Positions 17,672-28,233 of a stretch of DNA of 64,000 bases are shown piece by piece. The notes beneath the pieces were generated by a model, which was not told where the DNA came from, did no database searches, and saw only the letters and a program-made list of their open reading frames with translations. Position 1 is the stretch's first letter; each line of letters begins with the position of its first letter. This DNA comes from a virus. Position numbers and translations under genes: made by a program. The stretch lies in IMG/VR virus record IMGVR_UViG_3300032116_015796, positions 16,257-80,256 of that record; one strand, given 5' to 3'.

Positions 17672-19579
17672 ATGGCTTCATTAGATTTAAATGCGGATTA
17701 TAAGGCGATTCAGGATAAAGTCAAAGCCACTCAATCATATAAAGATGCTAAAGCGGATTATGATAAGGCGAAAAAAAGAAAAGGAGAAAGTTTTGATAAA
17801 AAGAAATCTGAAGTTACTGAAAAAATCAATAACTTTAAAAAAGATACTAAAAAATATCAAAAACAGATTAAATCTCAATTTGAGCAGTTATTAGATTTAA
17901 ATAACGTTACAGGAGGTAAAGGAAGTAATTCATCTAAGTACATAAAAAAACTAATGTTACAGGCTTTAAAAAACATTGAGCCAAAAATATTAGAAATTTT
18001 ACGACAAGAAGCGATTAACGCGGTTGGTTGTGACCAACAACAAGTATTTAATGCACAGGTCTTATACATAAAAGTTTCATCGGTTGATTTAGGGTCAATG
18101 CTAAAAAAAGACCCTGCAGATGAAATAGGTAAAGTTTTATACGAAAAAAATCCAATAGCCATTCAGTCATTCCCATTTTCAATGAATAGGGAATTATATC
18201 AAAGAATACAAAGTGGACAACCATATTCTGTGGATAATGGTCAGTTGTATTTAGGAGCGTCTACTCAACCATTGTTCGATATACAATATGTTGAGACAGA
18301 TAACATAGGACAAACAGGTCCTTGGTTTAAGGTAACCTTACCTAACAGGATTGGTAATGTTAACAAGGTTGGTGAATTCTTAGTTGATTATTACAAGACA
18401 ATCAAATTAGTTGATTTTACTAATATTATCGCCCAAATTATGGAGGCGTTATGTGGAGCAATTTCAATTCAGGCGAACGTTGGTTTAGTACAAGCCGAGG
18501 ACGCAAGTAAATTCATGTTAATTTTACAAAGAATACTTGGGTTGTGTTTTGATTCTGTAAAAGAAATTGATGTTAGTGGTGTTGCGAAAGTATCTGAGTT
18601 GGACGGTATTGATGAATCTTTTTTTGAATTTACTGAAATTGATTTAAGAAATATAGACCTTAGAATTGCTAACATAAAAAAAGGTGTAATACAATTTGAG
18701 GATTGTGGTAATGTAGATATCCCTGTAGACTCTACATCAATATTAAATGCTCTAAATAACTTAAATTTTGTACCTGATTCAGATTTGGAAAACGCGTCTG
18801 ACCAAGTGACTAATGTTTTAGCCAATAATCCTGAACTTAATGGTTTAGGGATTGAAGCAAATATTCAAGCGTCAGTTGATTTTAACTTTATTAAGTTATT
18901 AGCACAAGGGTTAATATTCGCTCTTTTAACTCCAAAAATTTTGTTACCGATTATGACCATGTTAAAGGCTATCGGACAAAGTGCGATTGATGGTATTGAT
19001 TCGTTCCAACAATTTGCGAAAACTTTTAGAAAATTTGTATTAAACTTAGTTTCTAAAGTAGGTTCACTATTTGTTCAGGAATTATTTAATTTAATAAAAA
19101 GAGACATTCAAAATTTAATCCAACAAGTGATAATGGATTTGGCAAGAGAAAAGGCCGACAAAAGAATTATTATGATTTTGAAATTAATCCAATTGTTACT
19201 TTTAATTGCACAGTTTATATCCGATTGGAGGAAGTGTAAAAGTGTTATTGATGAACTATTACAGTTGTTGAATATCGTCGCTTCAGGATGGGGTGGTGAA
19301 GTACCATTACCACTTCTTTTTGCCTCCCAAATCTTAGACGGTTATTCTGAAACAAGAGCCTTTATTGGTACTATAGAAGAAATGCAAAAATTAGGGATTC
19401 CTACAGGTCCTATGCCTGACGGAAGCCCCAACTTAAATGTACTTTCTAAATTCGCTCAAATGAAAGCTCAAGCTAAAGAAGAATCTGAAAATGGTAAAGT
19501 TCAAGTTGCGGTTGGTGCTCTTAGTATTACACCTGCAGGATTAACAGTTCCATCAAGTGCTTTTGGTAAAAAAATGTAA
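17672..19579 (+). CDS. Large structural protein, probably baseplate or tail
   Basis: 635 residues. The first ~75 residues are Lys-rich coiled coil (YDKAKKRKGESFDKKKSEVT). A mixed beta region follows (YIKVSSVDLGSML, GPWFKVTLPNRIGNVNKVGE). Residues about 390-520 are strongly hydrophobic and helical (LLAQGLIFALLTPKILLPIM; IIMILKLIQLLLLIAQFISD), unusual for a soluble virion protein and possibly membrane-interacting. It ends in a low-complexity tail. Its place ahead of the OB-fold hub-like gene suggests a baseplate component. Family not recognised. Confidence 0.6.
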   Translation: MASLDLNADYKAIQDKVKATQSYKDAKADYDKAKKRKGESFDKKKSEVTEKINNFKKDTKKYQKQIKSQFEQLLDLNNVTGGKGSNSSKYIKKLMLQALKNIEPKILEILRQEAINAVGCDQQQVFNAQVLYIKVSSVDLGSMLKKDPADEIGKVLYEKNPIAIQSFPFSMNRELYQRIQSGQPYSVDNGQLYLGASTQPLFDIQYVETDNIGQTGPWFKVTLPNRIGNVNKVGEFLVDYYKTIKLVDFTNIIAQIMEALCGAISIQANVGLVQAEDASKFMLILQRILGLCFDSVKEIDVSGVAKVSELDGIDESFFEFTEIDLRNIDLRIANIKKGVIQFEDCGNVDIPVDSTSILNALNNLNFVPDSDLENASDQVTNVLANNPELNGLGIEANIQASVDFNFIKLLAQGLIFALLTPKILLPIMTMLKAIGQSAIDGIDSFQQFAKTFRKFVLNLVSKVGSLFVQELFNLIKRDIQNLIQQVIMDLAREKADKRIIMILKLIQLLLLIAQFISDWRKCKSVIDELLQLLNIVASGWGGEVPLPLLFASQILDGYSETRAFIGTIEEMQKLGIPTGPMPDGSPNLNVLSKFAQMKAQAKEESENGKVQVAVGALSITPAGLTVPSSAFGKKM

Positions 19580-19583
19580 AAAT

Positions 19584-19796
19584 ATGACAAAAAAAGAAAC
19601 TGCGGAAAAAGTACTAAAAATAGTAAAAGATTATAAATCCCATTCAAACAAGGATTTAACATTTGCTATGGATTTTATCCAAGAAGATTTTAATTTAACA
19701 AAAGAAACTCTTTTGAGATTATCTACTCATTTGGATAAATTAGAAACAACATACAATTTAATTTTAAAAGAATACGAAGGTAGAGTTAAAAAATGA
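19584..19796 (+). CDS. Small helical protein
   Basis: About 70 residues from ATG 19584; an earlier in-frame TTG at 19557 would overlap the upstream gene. Entirely helical and charged ([40 protein letters not shown]). It overlaps the next gene by 4 nt. Possibly a baseplate chaperone or minor component; no family recognised. Confidence 0.6.
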   Translation: MTKKETAEKVLKIVKDYKSHSNKDLTFAMDFIQEDFNLTKETLLRLSTHLDKLETTYNLILKEYEGRVKK

Positions 19797-21367
19797 ATAT
19801 AACTAACGACAATCAATATCAAATCATATTTCCTGGTATCGTCTTGGATGACCAAGACCCAATGATGCTTGGTAGATTAAGGGTTATGCCAGAAACAGAA
19901 GTCTACCGAGATATCATCGCTTCAGTTCCAAATTGGAGTGAGGAAAAAGATAAATGGTCAAGTAGAGACCCTTTAATATTTTTACCTTTATTACCGTTTT
20001 TTTTAAGTCAAATACCAAAAAAAGGAGAATACGTTAATATCATTTATCAAAATAAAAAATTTGTTTTTCAAAACCAATTCTATATTCAAGGACCGTATTC
20101 TTCACCTATGTTATCTCCTTTTGAATACTACCAAGGTTCTAAAAAGTTTTTAGCTACGGGTGACAGAATAAAACAAGGTTTAAGTATTAAAAATACTGAT
20201 GGAACTTATAGAAATAAAAATAGTTTCGGGGTATTTCCTGAACCTGGTGATAATTCTCTTTTAGGTCGTGGTAGTGCCGATGTTATTGTAAAACAAGATG
20301 AAGTTTTAATAAGAGCGGGAAAAACTAAAACTCTTAAATCAACTCAGTTACCTGCGGGTAATCCTCTTAGGTCGTTTTTACAACTATCATATTTTCCTCA
20401 GACAAAAAATTTAGAAGACCCTGAATCATTTGCAAGACTTAAAGAAATTGTAAAAGTCGTTAAAAAAATGGTTGTGTGGGATATTATGAATTTAGAAAAT
20501 ACCCAAGATGTTTTTAATGGTTCTGTTAAATTTTATAACGTAATACCTTCTGAATCGGTTAATACTCAAAATTTTAAATCCGATACAATAACTAAATTAT
20601 CTGAAGGAACAAATTATACATTTCTTTGTGGTATTAATTTTAACTCAGTTTCTTTTGAAACTGCGGTTAATATAATTAACAAAACTATACAAGGTGTTTT
20701 TAACAGTTTTATTCAACCCGACCCAAACTATCCTTTATTACCCTCAACACCAAATGTGGTTGACCAATTCCCATTTATTGTCACACCATCAAAATTAACT
20801 TATGAAACGGGTAACAAATTTACAACCGCATCTACCGCAAACGATATTGCTGAATTAGTTAATTTTAAAAGGTTTTATAAAAAAATAAAAATTAACGATG
20901 GTATTAAACAAAGTGGTTTCTTTTTGGTTTCAGAAAATAATAATGGTAAACCTAAGATAGGTCCTAGTTCTGAAGTTGTTACTGAGACAGTTACTCCAGC
21001 AAATTACACTCAAAGTTCTATTACTTATGGTGTTTTAGGAGGTCAAAGACTTTATTTACTATCACAAGATTCTGCAGGTCCTAAAGGTCAAATTAGTTTA
21101 AGTCAAACTTTATATGGTATTCCACAAGAAAAATTTATTGGTAGTGAAAAAAGTATTCAAACACAAACTTACCCAACTGTAAGAGGTGATGAGTTAATGA
21201 TTTTACTTAGAAAAATGTTTTCCTACTTAAAAGGACACGTGCATCCCGAATCAACAATACCTCCTGTTCCTGTTGCCGCAGGTAATGGTCAGACAAGCAC
21301 AGAAATTGACCAAATATTAGCAGACGCTGAAAATACAATTCTAAATCAAAATATTCGAATTAATTGA
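19793..21367 (+). CDS. Baseplate hub/spike-like protein with N-terminal OB fold (gp5-like)
   Basis: 524 residues. The start [20 protein letters not shown] followed by LRVMPE has the V-x-D-x-x-D-P-x-x-L-G-R-x-R-V pattern of the gp5/VgrG OB domain in tail spikes. [20 protein letters not shown] continues it. Near the C-terminus, [20 protein letters not shown] resembles the end of other phage spike-associated proteins. No lysozyme domain is visible, unlike T4 gp5. It is followed directly by a motif-bearing promoter region and the next structural gene. Confidence 0.6.
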   Translation: MNITNDNQYQIIFPGIVLDDQDPMMLGRLRVMPETEVYRDIIASVPNWSEEKDKWSSRDPLIFLPLLPFFLSQIPKKGEYVNIIYQNKKFVFQNQFYIQGPYSSPMLSPFEYYQGSKKFLATGDRIKQGLSIKNTDGTYRNKNSFGVFPEPGDNSLLGRGSADVIVKQDEVLIRAGKTKTLKSTQLPAGNPLRSFLQLSYFPQTKNLEDPESFARLKEIVKVVKKMVVWDIMNLENTQDVFNGSVKFYNVIPSESVNTQNFKSDTITKLSEGTNYTFLCGINFNSVSFETAVNIINKTIQGVFNSFIQPDPNYPLLPSTPNVVDQFPFIVTPSKLTYETGNKFTTASTANDIAELVNFKRFYKKIKINDGIKQSGFFLVSENNNGKPKIGPSSEVVTETVTPANYTQSSITYGVLGGQRLYLLSQDSAGPKGQISLSQTLYGIPQEKFIGSEKSIQTQTYPTVRGDELMILLRKMFSYLKGHVHPESTIPPVPVAAGNGQTSTEIDQILADAENTILNQNIRIN

Positions 21368-21378
21368 TATTTATTAAA
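21366..21378 (+). promoter_or_regulatory. Late-motif element
   Basis: GATATTTATTAAA begins 26 nt before the ATG at 21392 and overlaps the stop of the upstream gene. It shares the ATATTTAT core found before many structural genes of this window and is a candidate promoter for the gp55-like sigma. Confidence 0.45.
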
Positions 21379-21391
21379 CAAACAACGTTTA

Positions 21392-22861
21392 ATGTCAATT
21401 AATAATTCGTATTTCAGTAAAAATAACACTATTATATCTAATAGCTTCACAAACACAGGAAGAAATCCTGTGACTGAACTATTTTTTGGTTCATTAGCAA
21501 CTTCTCAATATCCTAATGGGTATAGCCGATTTATATTTGATTTGGATTTGACTCTTTTAAAAGAAAAAGTAACTAATGGTACAATTTCTCTTGATTGTAA
21601 TGAAAAACCAAAACACACACTTAGAATGGTTAACACCTCTTCTTTTGACCGTGAGTTATTGAATACGAGAACTTCACAAGGCAGAATGAGAGCAACATCG
21701 TTTGACCTTGTTCTTCTTAGAATTCCTTATATTAATGATGATATGGATAGACCTCAATTATGGGATGAAGGGGTTGGTTATGATTTTGCTGACTTGGTTT
21801 ATGATTATAGTGAGTTTGATAAAAACTTTTCAGATAGACCATCTAATTGGTATCAAACAACAACATTAGGTGTTTGGACAACAAATGGTATATATGACAA
21901 CACAAATTCAGGAACTGGTAATACCATTCATTATTCAGCATTAACAAAGGTTGCTGAACAACATTTTGAATTTGGTGATGAAAATATCGAGTTTGATATG
22001 ACAGGTGAAATAAACGATATTTTAAATGGAGTTTTAAATAACGTATCGGGATGGGTAATTGCTTATAAACCACAATTAGAAAACATTACAGGATTAACTG
22101 ATATATATGAAACACAATTCTTTACTCGTCATACCCAAACATTTTATGAACCTTATTTAGAGACAAACTATAATGACTTTATTGATGATGATAGAAATAA
22201 CTTTACGTTAGGTAGAGTTAATCATTTATACCTTTATCTATATGATAATGGAAATCCTGTTAATTTAGACTTCAATCCTACTGTCGACATCTTAGACAAC
22301 GGTGGCGATGTAATATTATCTAATCTCCCTACTTGTAAAAAAACAAGAGGAGTTTATGAAGTTACTGTACCAGCTCTTAATAGTTATAAGACACCATGTA
22401 CATTTTCAGATAAATGGAAAAACTTAAGTTTAAATGGATTTCCAATAAATCCAATTTTAAATGATTTCACCCTTTATCCGTTTAAAAATTCAATTCAAAT
22501 TGGAACTGAATCTCAAGAACCAAAACTTTATGGTTTTGATTATTACGGAATTAAACAAGATGAAAAAATCTTTAATACTGACATAAGAAAAGTTGGGGTT
22601 GTAATTAAACAGGCATATACTACAAATAAACTTTTACAAAAAGTAGAGGCTTTTTATAGGATATATGTTAGAGAAGGTCAGACTGAAGTACAGGTTCAAG
22701 ATTGGACAAAAATAAATAGAACACCAAATGAGTATTATTTCATTTTTGATACAAGAGATAAAATACCAAATGAGTATTATATCGATATACAAGTTAAAAG
22801 TTCTAACGAGGTTAACACCTATAAAAAACAAATAAAATTTCAAATTGTAAATTATAAATAG
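21392..22861 (+). CDS. Tail or baseplate structural protein
   Basis: 489 residues, beta-rich and acidic. NTGRNPVTELFFGSLATSQY and YSRFIFDLDLTLLKEKV occur near the start. A Trp/Tyr-rich middle (SNWYQTTTLGVWTTNGIYDN) follows, and the C-terminal half has Ig-like strands (YRIYVREGQTEVQVQDWTKI). No enzymatic motif. It follows the hub-like gene and precedes the Cys-rich fibre pair by 2 nt. Likely a baseplate-fibre connector, by position. Confidence 0.6.
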   Translation: MSINNSYFSKNNTIISNSFTNTGRNPVTELFFGSLATSQYPNGYSRFIFDLDLTLLKEKVTNGTISLDCNEKPKHTLRMVNTSSFDRELLNTRTSQGRMRATSFDLVLLRIPYINDDMDRPQLWDEGVGYDFADLVYDYSEFDKNFSDRPSNWYQTTTLGVWTTNGIYDNTNSGTGNTIHYSALTKVAEQHFEFGDENIEFDMTGEINDILNGVLNNVSGWVIAYKPQLENITGLTDIYETQFFTRHTQTFYEPYLETNYNDFIDDDRNNFTLGRVNHLYLYLYDNGNPVNLDFNPTVDILDNGGDVILSNLPTCKKTRGVYEVTVPALNSYKTPCTFSDKWKNLSLNGFPINPILNDFTLYPFKNSIQIGTESQEPKLYGFDYYGIKQDEKIFNTDIRKVGVVIKQAYTTNKLLQKVEAFYRIYVREGQTEVQVQDWTKINRTPNEYYFIFDTRDKIPNEYYIDIQVKSSNEVNTYKKQIKFQIVNYK

Positions 22862-22863
22862 TT

Positions 22864-24708
22864 ATGGCAGCGAATTCAATAAATTGTGTAAACTTAGATG
22901 AAAAAGATATAGATTTCAATGGTAACATTATAAATTCAGGTGAATATTGGGTTGGGATGACTGACCCATTTGACCAATTTTTCACTCAAAGAATATGTGT
23001 TGAGACAGTGTCCAATATTGATAGTCCTGGAAGTGGTTTATTTGCCACACAACAATATACAAGTTGTTATGATTGTGTAAGTAATAATAATGGTTTAATA
23101 CAATTAAACCCATGTTACCAAACTGTTTTTGAAGTTTTATTTATTAATGTAAGTGCTTTAACAGAATCACAATATTTGGAAATTTATTCAATTTCTACAG
23201 GAGACACTGGACAAGCTTTATATATAGAATTTTTAAATAACGGTACATTACAAAAAGGGTGTTTTAATAAATCTAAAATAGTAACTGTAAGTACCGCAGA
23301 ATATGTTCAAATTACTGCTCAACTACAATCTATAGGTCAACAAATTGTAAATGATTTAAATTATACTGCTCAAACCGACTGTCAAAGTTGTTTAACAGTC
23401 TCTTCGTTTATTTATGAAGTTTCCAATTGCGTGACAGTTGACGAAATTGAGTATGTTTATTTACCTTATGATTTTCCTTCAGGACATTTAATTTCATATA
23501 CTGATGGAATTAATGAATTTTGTGGTGTTGTTCGCGGTCTGACCGTTGAAAATGTTGCAACATATACTTTTGTCACTGATTACGGTCCATGTCGTTTTGA
23601 ATCTTGTTGTGATACTTGTTTAGAAAATGTAAATAAAAAAGTATTAATTGAAAATTGTGTAGATGATACAGACCAACAAGTAGTTTGGGCGTCTCTATTA
23701 TTTGGTTTGGAGTCAACTAATTTTGAGTTAGGTGGGGGTTGTTTTAAAATTATGGGAGAGACATCAGACCCTATAAGTTTTGTAGGGTACTTAGATTATG
23801 AACCTCATAGTAGTTGCGAATCTTGTCTTACTTGTAATGGAGTTATATATCAATATGCTTCTTGTGATGACCCAACAACTCCTGCTGGAGTGATTCAAAC
23901 AAATCAAATATTACCAAATGGTTTTTCTTTTATAAATCCTTTTGAAGATAAATGTTGTATTATTTTAGGTTTATCAACGGGGTCACCTATTAGACCAGAA
24001 TCTTTACCAAGTGTACAACCTTGTGTTTGTGATACTGTATTAGAATATCAAGTATTTCCTGCAACAGAATGTTTAACAGGAATACCTGTAGGAGTTTTAA
24101 CGGATATGAACGCCCAAGATGGTGACATAGTAAAAATAATGTATGGTGAGGTTGAATTTTTGTGTGTTCAACTTAATAGTACGGGTAGACTTCCTAGAGT
24201 GACATACAATTCTGAACGAGATGTTAATGGTGATACAATTATATATAATAACTGTACGGACTGTATAAGTAACAGAGAGATTGGTGTAAGAACTGTAAAT
24301 TGTGATACTCAAGAATTTAGTATTGTAAATGTTCCATATTCATCATATACAGAATTTTTATTTAATCGAGATGATAATTTCATTTTCAATTGTTTTGTTG
24401 ATGCTGAAGGTTATTGTAGAACCGTAGTTGAACCTTGTCCTCAACCACCAACAGGACGTTTATCTATCCCTGTGACAGATTATTTTAGTTGTCCTGTGTG
24501 TCGAACGTTTAATCCTGACATACCTCCAACAACAGTATCGGCAGGAACTGAATATACCGTATGTGTGATATGTGAGGACTGTTGTCAATCAGGAACAACT
24601 GCAACTGTAATAAAACCTCCTCATCCAACTTGGTCAAGACTTAACGGTGATGCCGTTGTTTTATTAGACGCGGTACAATTAGGAGGAATGTTTGGATTAA
24701 ATGCTTAA
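22864..24708 (+). CDS. Cysteine-rich modular fibre/adhesin protein
   Basis: 614 residues with repeated modules built around CxxC(L) motifs (YDCV, CQSCL, CDTCL, CESCLTC, CTDC, CEDCC), each followed by an aromatic beta stretch. The last ~60 residues (VSAGTEYTVCVICEDCC, PPHPTWSRLNGDAVVLLDAV, GGMFGLNA) are nearly the same as in the next gene, so the two are paralogs with a shared tip or attachment domain. Lack of a signal peptide argues for a virion protein rather than a secreted one. The paired cysteines could form disulfides or bind metal. Confidence 0.7.
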   Translation: MAANSINCVNLDEKDIDFNGNIINSGEYWVGMTDPFDQFFTQRICVETVSNIDSPGSGLFATQQYTSCYDCVSNNNGLIQLNPCYQTVFEVLFINVSALTESQYLEIYSISTGDTGQALYIEFLNNGTLQKGCFNKSKIVTVSTAEYVQITAQLQSIGQQIVNDLNYTAQTDCQSCLTVSSFIYEVSNCVTVDEIEYVYLPYDFPSGHLISYTDGINEFCGVVRGLTVENVATYTFVTDYGPCRFESCCDTCLENVNKKVLIENCVDDTDQQVVWASLLFGLESTNFELGGGCFKIMGETSDPISFVGYLDYEPHSSCESCLTCNGVIYQYASCDDPTTPAGVIQTNQILPNGFSFINPFEDKCCIILGLSTGSPIRPESLPSVQPCVCDTVLEYQVFPATECLTGIPVGVLTDMNAQDGDIVKIMYGEVEFLCVQLNSTGRLPRVTYNSERDVNGDTIIYNNCTDCISNREIGVRTVNCDTQEFSIVNVPYSSYTEFLFNRDDNFIFNCFVDAEGYCRTVVEPCPQPPTGRLSIPVTDYFSCPVCRTFNPDIPPTTVSAGTEYTVCVICEDCCQSGTTATVIKPPHPTWSRLNGDAVVLLDAVQLGGMFGLNA

Positions 24709-24712
24709 GCGA

Positions 24713-24728
24713 GATATTTATAAATAAA
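24713..24728 (+). promoter_or_regulatory. Late-motif element (best copy, + strand)
   Basis: GATATTTATAAATAAA, starting 23 nt before the ATG at 24736. It contains TATAAATA, the T4 late-promoter consensus. An identical 16-mer occurs on the minus strand at 39175-39190 at the same distance from its gene. Confidence 0.55.
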
Positions 24729-24735
24729 ATTTAAA

Positions 24736-27507
24736 ATGGCATTTCAAAGAGTATATGTAGAACCTTGTGGTAAAGGTTTTGGTTATGATTTATTAATAGA
24801 TAATTCAGTAACTTCAATTTCGGTAGGTCAAACATATTTTATATCAGGTACTACAGGTCAACCTCCAAAACAACAACAAATAGTTGGTTGTTTTTCAGTA
24901 AAAAACATTAAAGATGTTCAATCAGGACCTGCGGATTCTTTAACATTTAGCACTCCTTATTTAGGTTGTGAGGAGTGTGAATTAGCCAACGCTAATTTTA
25001 TCCTATTAAGAACTTGTTTTGATAGTCAATATGGTCAAATAATAATTAATATAGGTGATATTACCCCTACACCGTCTATAGATGATGTCTTTTTAATGGA
25101 AGTGATTATTTTAGATGATTTTGGAGGGTCAATTAGATTAACTTCATGTTTTTCAGTATCTGGTTTTTTATCATCAAATTTTGATTTTAATCCCACAGGA
25201 GTTTTATCATATTCATCAAGAACTGACTGTCAAGATTGTTTAAATAATTCACCAATAATTCATGAGGTTTATGACTGTATAGATTCTAATGAACCATATT
25301 ATATCGCATTTCCATCAACAGGTTTTCAAGACCATTTAATTACTTTCACAGATTTATTTGGTATTACACAATATTGTGGAACAGTTAAAGGACAAGTTGG
25401 AGATGTTGCAATAACAGGTTTATTAGTGACAGATTTGGGTAAACCAGACGAGACAGGAATTAAGTGTGATGATTGTTTGGCAAATGTTGCCGAAAAGAAA
25501 AAACTACAAAACTGTATAGATTCTGATGAAATTCAAATTGTTTGGGCGTCCTCATTATTTCAACCAGATAATTCAACACATTTATCAAACGCTAATGGAT
25601 GTTATACAGTTCTTCCTGATGTTGTACCACCTGAAGAACCTATAACTGTAAATGAACTTGCAAACTTTGACCCTCAAAATAATTGTGAAGATTGTTTGGA
25701 ATGTTACGGTATAGAATTTGATTTTGTTACTTGTGAAGAAATTGAAGTATTTGAACCTGTAAATCAAATTAATACAAATGGAGCTGGTTTTAACTTTTTA
25801 TCCAGAGAAATAACTATTGACTCCTCAAATAAATTATTTGCGGTTTTTCAAAATTCAGGTAGAATTGCAAAATATAATCTAGGTACTTTGAGTTGGGAAG
25901 AAAATTCTGTACCAGTTTTGGTCAACCCTTGGGGTATTGCAATAAATGAAACCGATGGGATTATTTGTGTTTCAAATTTATCGACTAACCAAGTCACATT
26001 TTTTGACTATAATAATATTAATCTTAGTAATTCAATATCAGTTCCATTGTTTAGTGGTCAAAAAGTTTATTTTGACCCTATTGGTTCTAAATTTTATGTA
26101 GTGTTCGCAAATACTGGTGTTCCTAACATCGCTGTTTTTGGAGGGTCGAGTTACTTAGGGATGTCTTATATTATATTTGGTAGTTCATCCGCACGATATA
26201 CTGATGTTGTTAGAATTGGTACAGGAATTTATTGTTTAAACTATAGTAATCAACAACTAGAGGTTTATGATTTAAGCTATACCTTAATTAACACTTATGG
26301 TTTAACAGGAAAACCATTGTCTTTAGATGTAGATTATATTAATACTACTATTTACATTGCAACAAATGCTTCAAGGTATATCAAATTTAATTACACCACA
26401 ATTAGTTTTGTTGACGTAAATTATAGTCCGAATTGTGTGACAGATGAACAAAAAATTAAAATTGAACCATCTACTAATCTTTTGTACATCACTGACGTTA
26501 ATTGTAATCATATCTATATTTTTGATTTGACTACCGACACTTTAGTAAGGTCTGTAACAAATTTTGATAATCAATACGGTATTAATAGCATTTATGGAAT
26601 GGCGTTAGATACGTCAAATAATATATGGTTTGGTTCTAATGTTAGAATATTCCAAACTCAAACATCTAATCAATTTGTTAATGGGTCTTCAAGTACAAAT
26701 GAACTTTTAACTGTAGGTCAAACTTTCTTCAATCCTGTATTAAGCGCATGTTGTGAAGTTACAGATACAAACTCAATTACTAACGACTCATTTCTAAATA
26801 TAACAGAATATCCTAGTATACTTAATTTTAATGACTGTACAGAATGTTTAAGTACTCCTGTAGAATCTTTTGTTTGTATAGACTGTATAACAGGTAATGA
26901 GGCTATTTTAGTTGCACCAGCAGGTACTTTTATTATTGGAAATTATGTCCGTTCTCAATACGGTAACTCAGATTGGTTATGTTTTGAAATTGTTGATAAC
27001 TACACTGTAGAAAACTACGGTGATTTATTTAAATTAGAATCAAATGGTGTTGTGTATTCAAGTTGTGAAGAATGTCAATCAGGAGCGACTATAGGTATTA
27101 CATTAATCAACACTGAAACATTACAACAAGAACAATACAACATAACTTTAGATGTATGGTATCGAATTGTAGGTTTTCCTTTTTCACTACCATTATCTTG
27201 TCTTAGTGATAAAAATGGTGTTTGTTATCAGGTGATTAATGCTTGTCCTATCGATAATGTACATCCTTTATTTGAACCTGGAGATTTCTTCCTAAATCAA
27301 TCTTTATGTAGATTAAATAGTGAACGATTACCTGTATCAGCGGGTACTGAATATTTGGTTTGTCAAATATGTGAAGATTGTTGTGGTTCAGGAACAACCG
27401 CAACATTAATTGTTCCTCCTCACCCTGTATGGACAAGACCTAACGGTCAACAAGTAACATTGTTAGACGCAGTTGCTTTAGGTGGAATGTTCGGATTAAA
27501 TAATTAA
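24736..27507 (+). CDS. Cys-rich fibre protein with inserted beta-propeller
   Basis: 923 residues. The flanks (about 1-345 and 655-923) use the same CxxC modules as the preceding gene (CEECELA, CQDCL, CDDCL, CEDCLEC, CTECL, CEECQ, CEDCC) and end in the same tip (PPHPVWTRPNGQQVTLLDAV, GGMFGLNN). Residues ~350-650 are different: repeated blades such as ITIDSSNKLFAVFQNSGRIA, PWGIAINETDGIICVSNLST and MALDTSNNIWFGSN resemble an NHL-type propeller. Such a domain could bind a host glycan or protein. It is likely the receptor-binding version of the pair. Confidence 0.7.
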   Translation: MAFQRVYVEPCGKGFGYDLLIDNSVTSISVGQTYFISGTTGQPPKQQQIVGCFSVKNIKDVQSGPADSLTFSTPYLGCEECELANANFILLRTCFDSQYGQIIINIGDITPTPSIDDVFLMEVIILDDFGGSIRLTSCFSVSGFLSSNFDFNPTGVLSYSSRTDCQDCLNNSPIIHEVYDCIDSNEPYYIAFPSTGFQDHLITFTDLFGITQYCGTVKGQVGDVAITGLLVTDLGKPDETGIKCDDCLANVAEKKKLQNCIDSDEIQIVWASSLFQPDNSTHLSNANGCYTVLPDVVPPEEPITVNELANFDPQNNCEDCLECYGIEFDFVTCEEIEVFEPVNQINTNGAGFNFLSREITIDSSNKLFAVFQNSGRIAKYNLGTLSWEENSVPVLVNPWGIAINETDGIICVSNLSTNQVTFFDYNNINLSNSISVPLFSGQKVYFDPIGSKFYVVFANTGVPNIAVFGGSSYLGMSYIIFGSSSARYTDVVRIGTGIYCLNYSNQQLEVYDLSYTLINTYGLTGKPLSLDVDYINTTIYIATNASRYIKFNYTTISFVDVNYSPNCVTDEQKIKIEPSTNLLYITDVNCNHIYIFDLTTDTLVRSVTNFDNQYGINSIYGMALDTSNNIWFGSNVRIFQTQTSNQFVNGSSSTNELLTVGQTFFNPVLSACCEVTDTNSITNDSFLNITEYPSILNFNDCTECLSTPVESFVCIDCITGNEAILVAPAGTFIIGNYVRSQYGNSDWLCFEIVDNYTVENYGDLFKLESNGVVYSSCEECQSGATIGITLINTETLQQEQYNITLDVWYRIVGFPFSLPLSCLSDKNGVCYQVINACPIDNVHPLFEPGDFFLNQSLCRLNSERLPVSAGTEYLVCQICEDCCGSGTTATLIVPPHPVWTRPNGQQVTLLDAVALGGMFGLNN

Positions 27508-27511
27508 TAAT

Positions 27512-28210
27512 ATGAAAAGAAAAATTAGATTAACAGAAACAGAACTTAATTCTCTAATCAAAAAAATGGTTAAAGAATCTGACTTTACAGTTGAGCCTGA
27601 AATAGGTACTCAACCAAGAGAGAAAGACGTAAAATCTATGTTTGGTCAAAAATATGGAGCTTACATCCCAATGGATGTTCTTAGATACATGAGAAAGAAC
27701 CCCGCATTAATCTTCAAAAGATTATATGATATCTATGGTGATAGTGCATATGATTACTTAGATAAAGCCAAGGGTAATGATGATTTAATGGAGTCTCATG
27801 AAGGTATGAGTAATCGATACATGTTCTTTAGTAATTTAGAACAGATGGAAAGACAATGTAATCTTTTATTAGACTTAGACCAAGACACGATAGAAGGAAT
27901 ATTAGAAGACGGTCATGATTGGGCACAAGACCATATTGCGGAAGCAAAAAATAACATGGACCAAGTATTTGATTTTATTATGAATCAAACAAATGGTGGA
28001 GATGAATATATGGACGATGAAGAAGAAATGGTAATGATGGAATCTGAGTTATCTGAAAAAAAGAAAAAAAATGTTCCTACAAATCCATCACTTTGGCAAA
28101 GTTGTTTACAATGGGCAAAACAAAGATATAAAGTTTGTCCAAGTGCTTATTGTAATGGAGCTGCCGCCAAACGATATAAATCAAAAGGTGGTAAATGGAA
28201 AAAGAAATAA
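27512..28210 (+). CDS. Putative packaged protein with cleavable N-terminal tag
   Basis: 232 residues. The N-terminus KRKIRLTETELNSLIKKMVK then ES looks like the short helical tag shared by several genes here, ending V-K-E before S. The middle is helical and acidic (YMDDEEEMVMMESEL). The C-terminus is a basic Cys/Trp-containing module (SLWQSCLQWAKQRYKVCPSA then YCNGAAAKRYKSKGGKWKKK) that could bind nucleic acid. It follows the fibre genes by 4 nt and is closed by a hairpin terminator. Function unknown. Confidence 0.65.
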   Translation: MKRKIRLTETELNSLIKKMVKESDFTVEPEIGTQPREKDVKSMFGQKYGAYIPMDVLRYMRKNPALIFKRLYDIYGDSAYDYLDKAKGNDDLMESHEGMSNRYMFFSNLEQMERQCNLLLDLDQDTIEGILEDGHDWAQDHIAEAKNNMDQVFDFIMNQTNGGDEYMDDEEEMVMMESELSEKKKKNVPTNPSLWQSCLQWAKQRYKVCPSAYCNGAAAKRYKSKGGKWKKK

Positions 28211-28233
28211 GTGGTTTTTATACCACTTTTTTT
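28211..28233 (+). terminator. Short hairpin terminator
   Basis: GTGGT (28211-28215) pairs with ACCAC (28222-28226), followed by a run of seven T. The stem is short, so the strength is uncertain. Confidence 0.55.
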
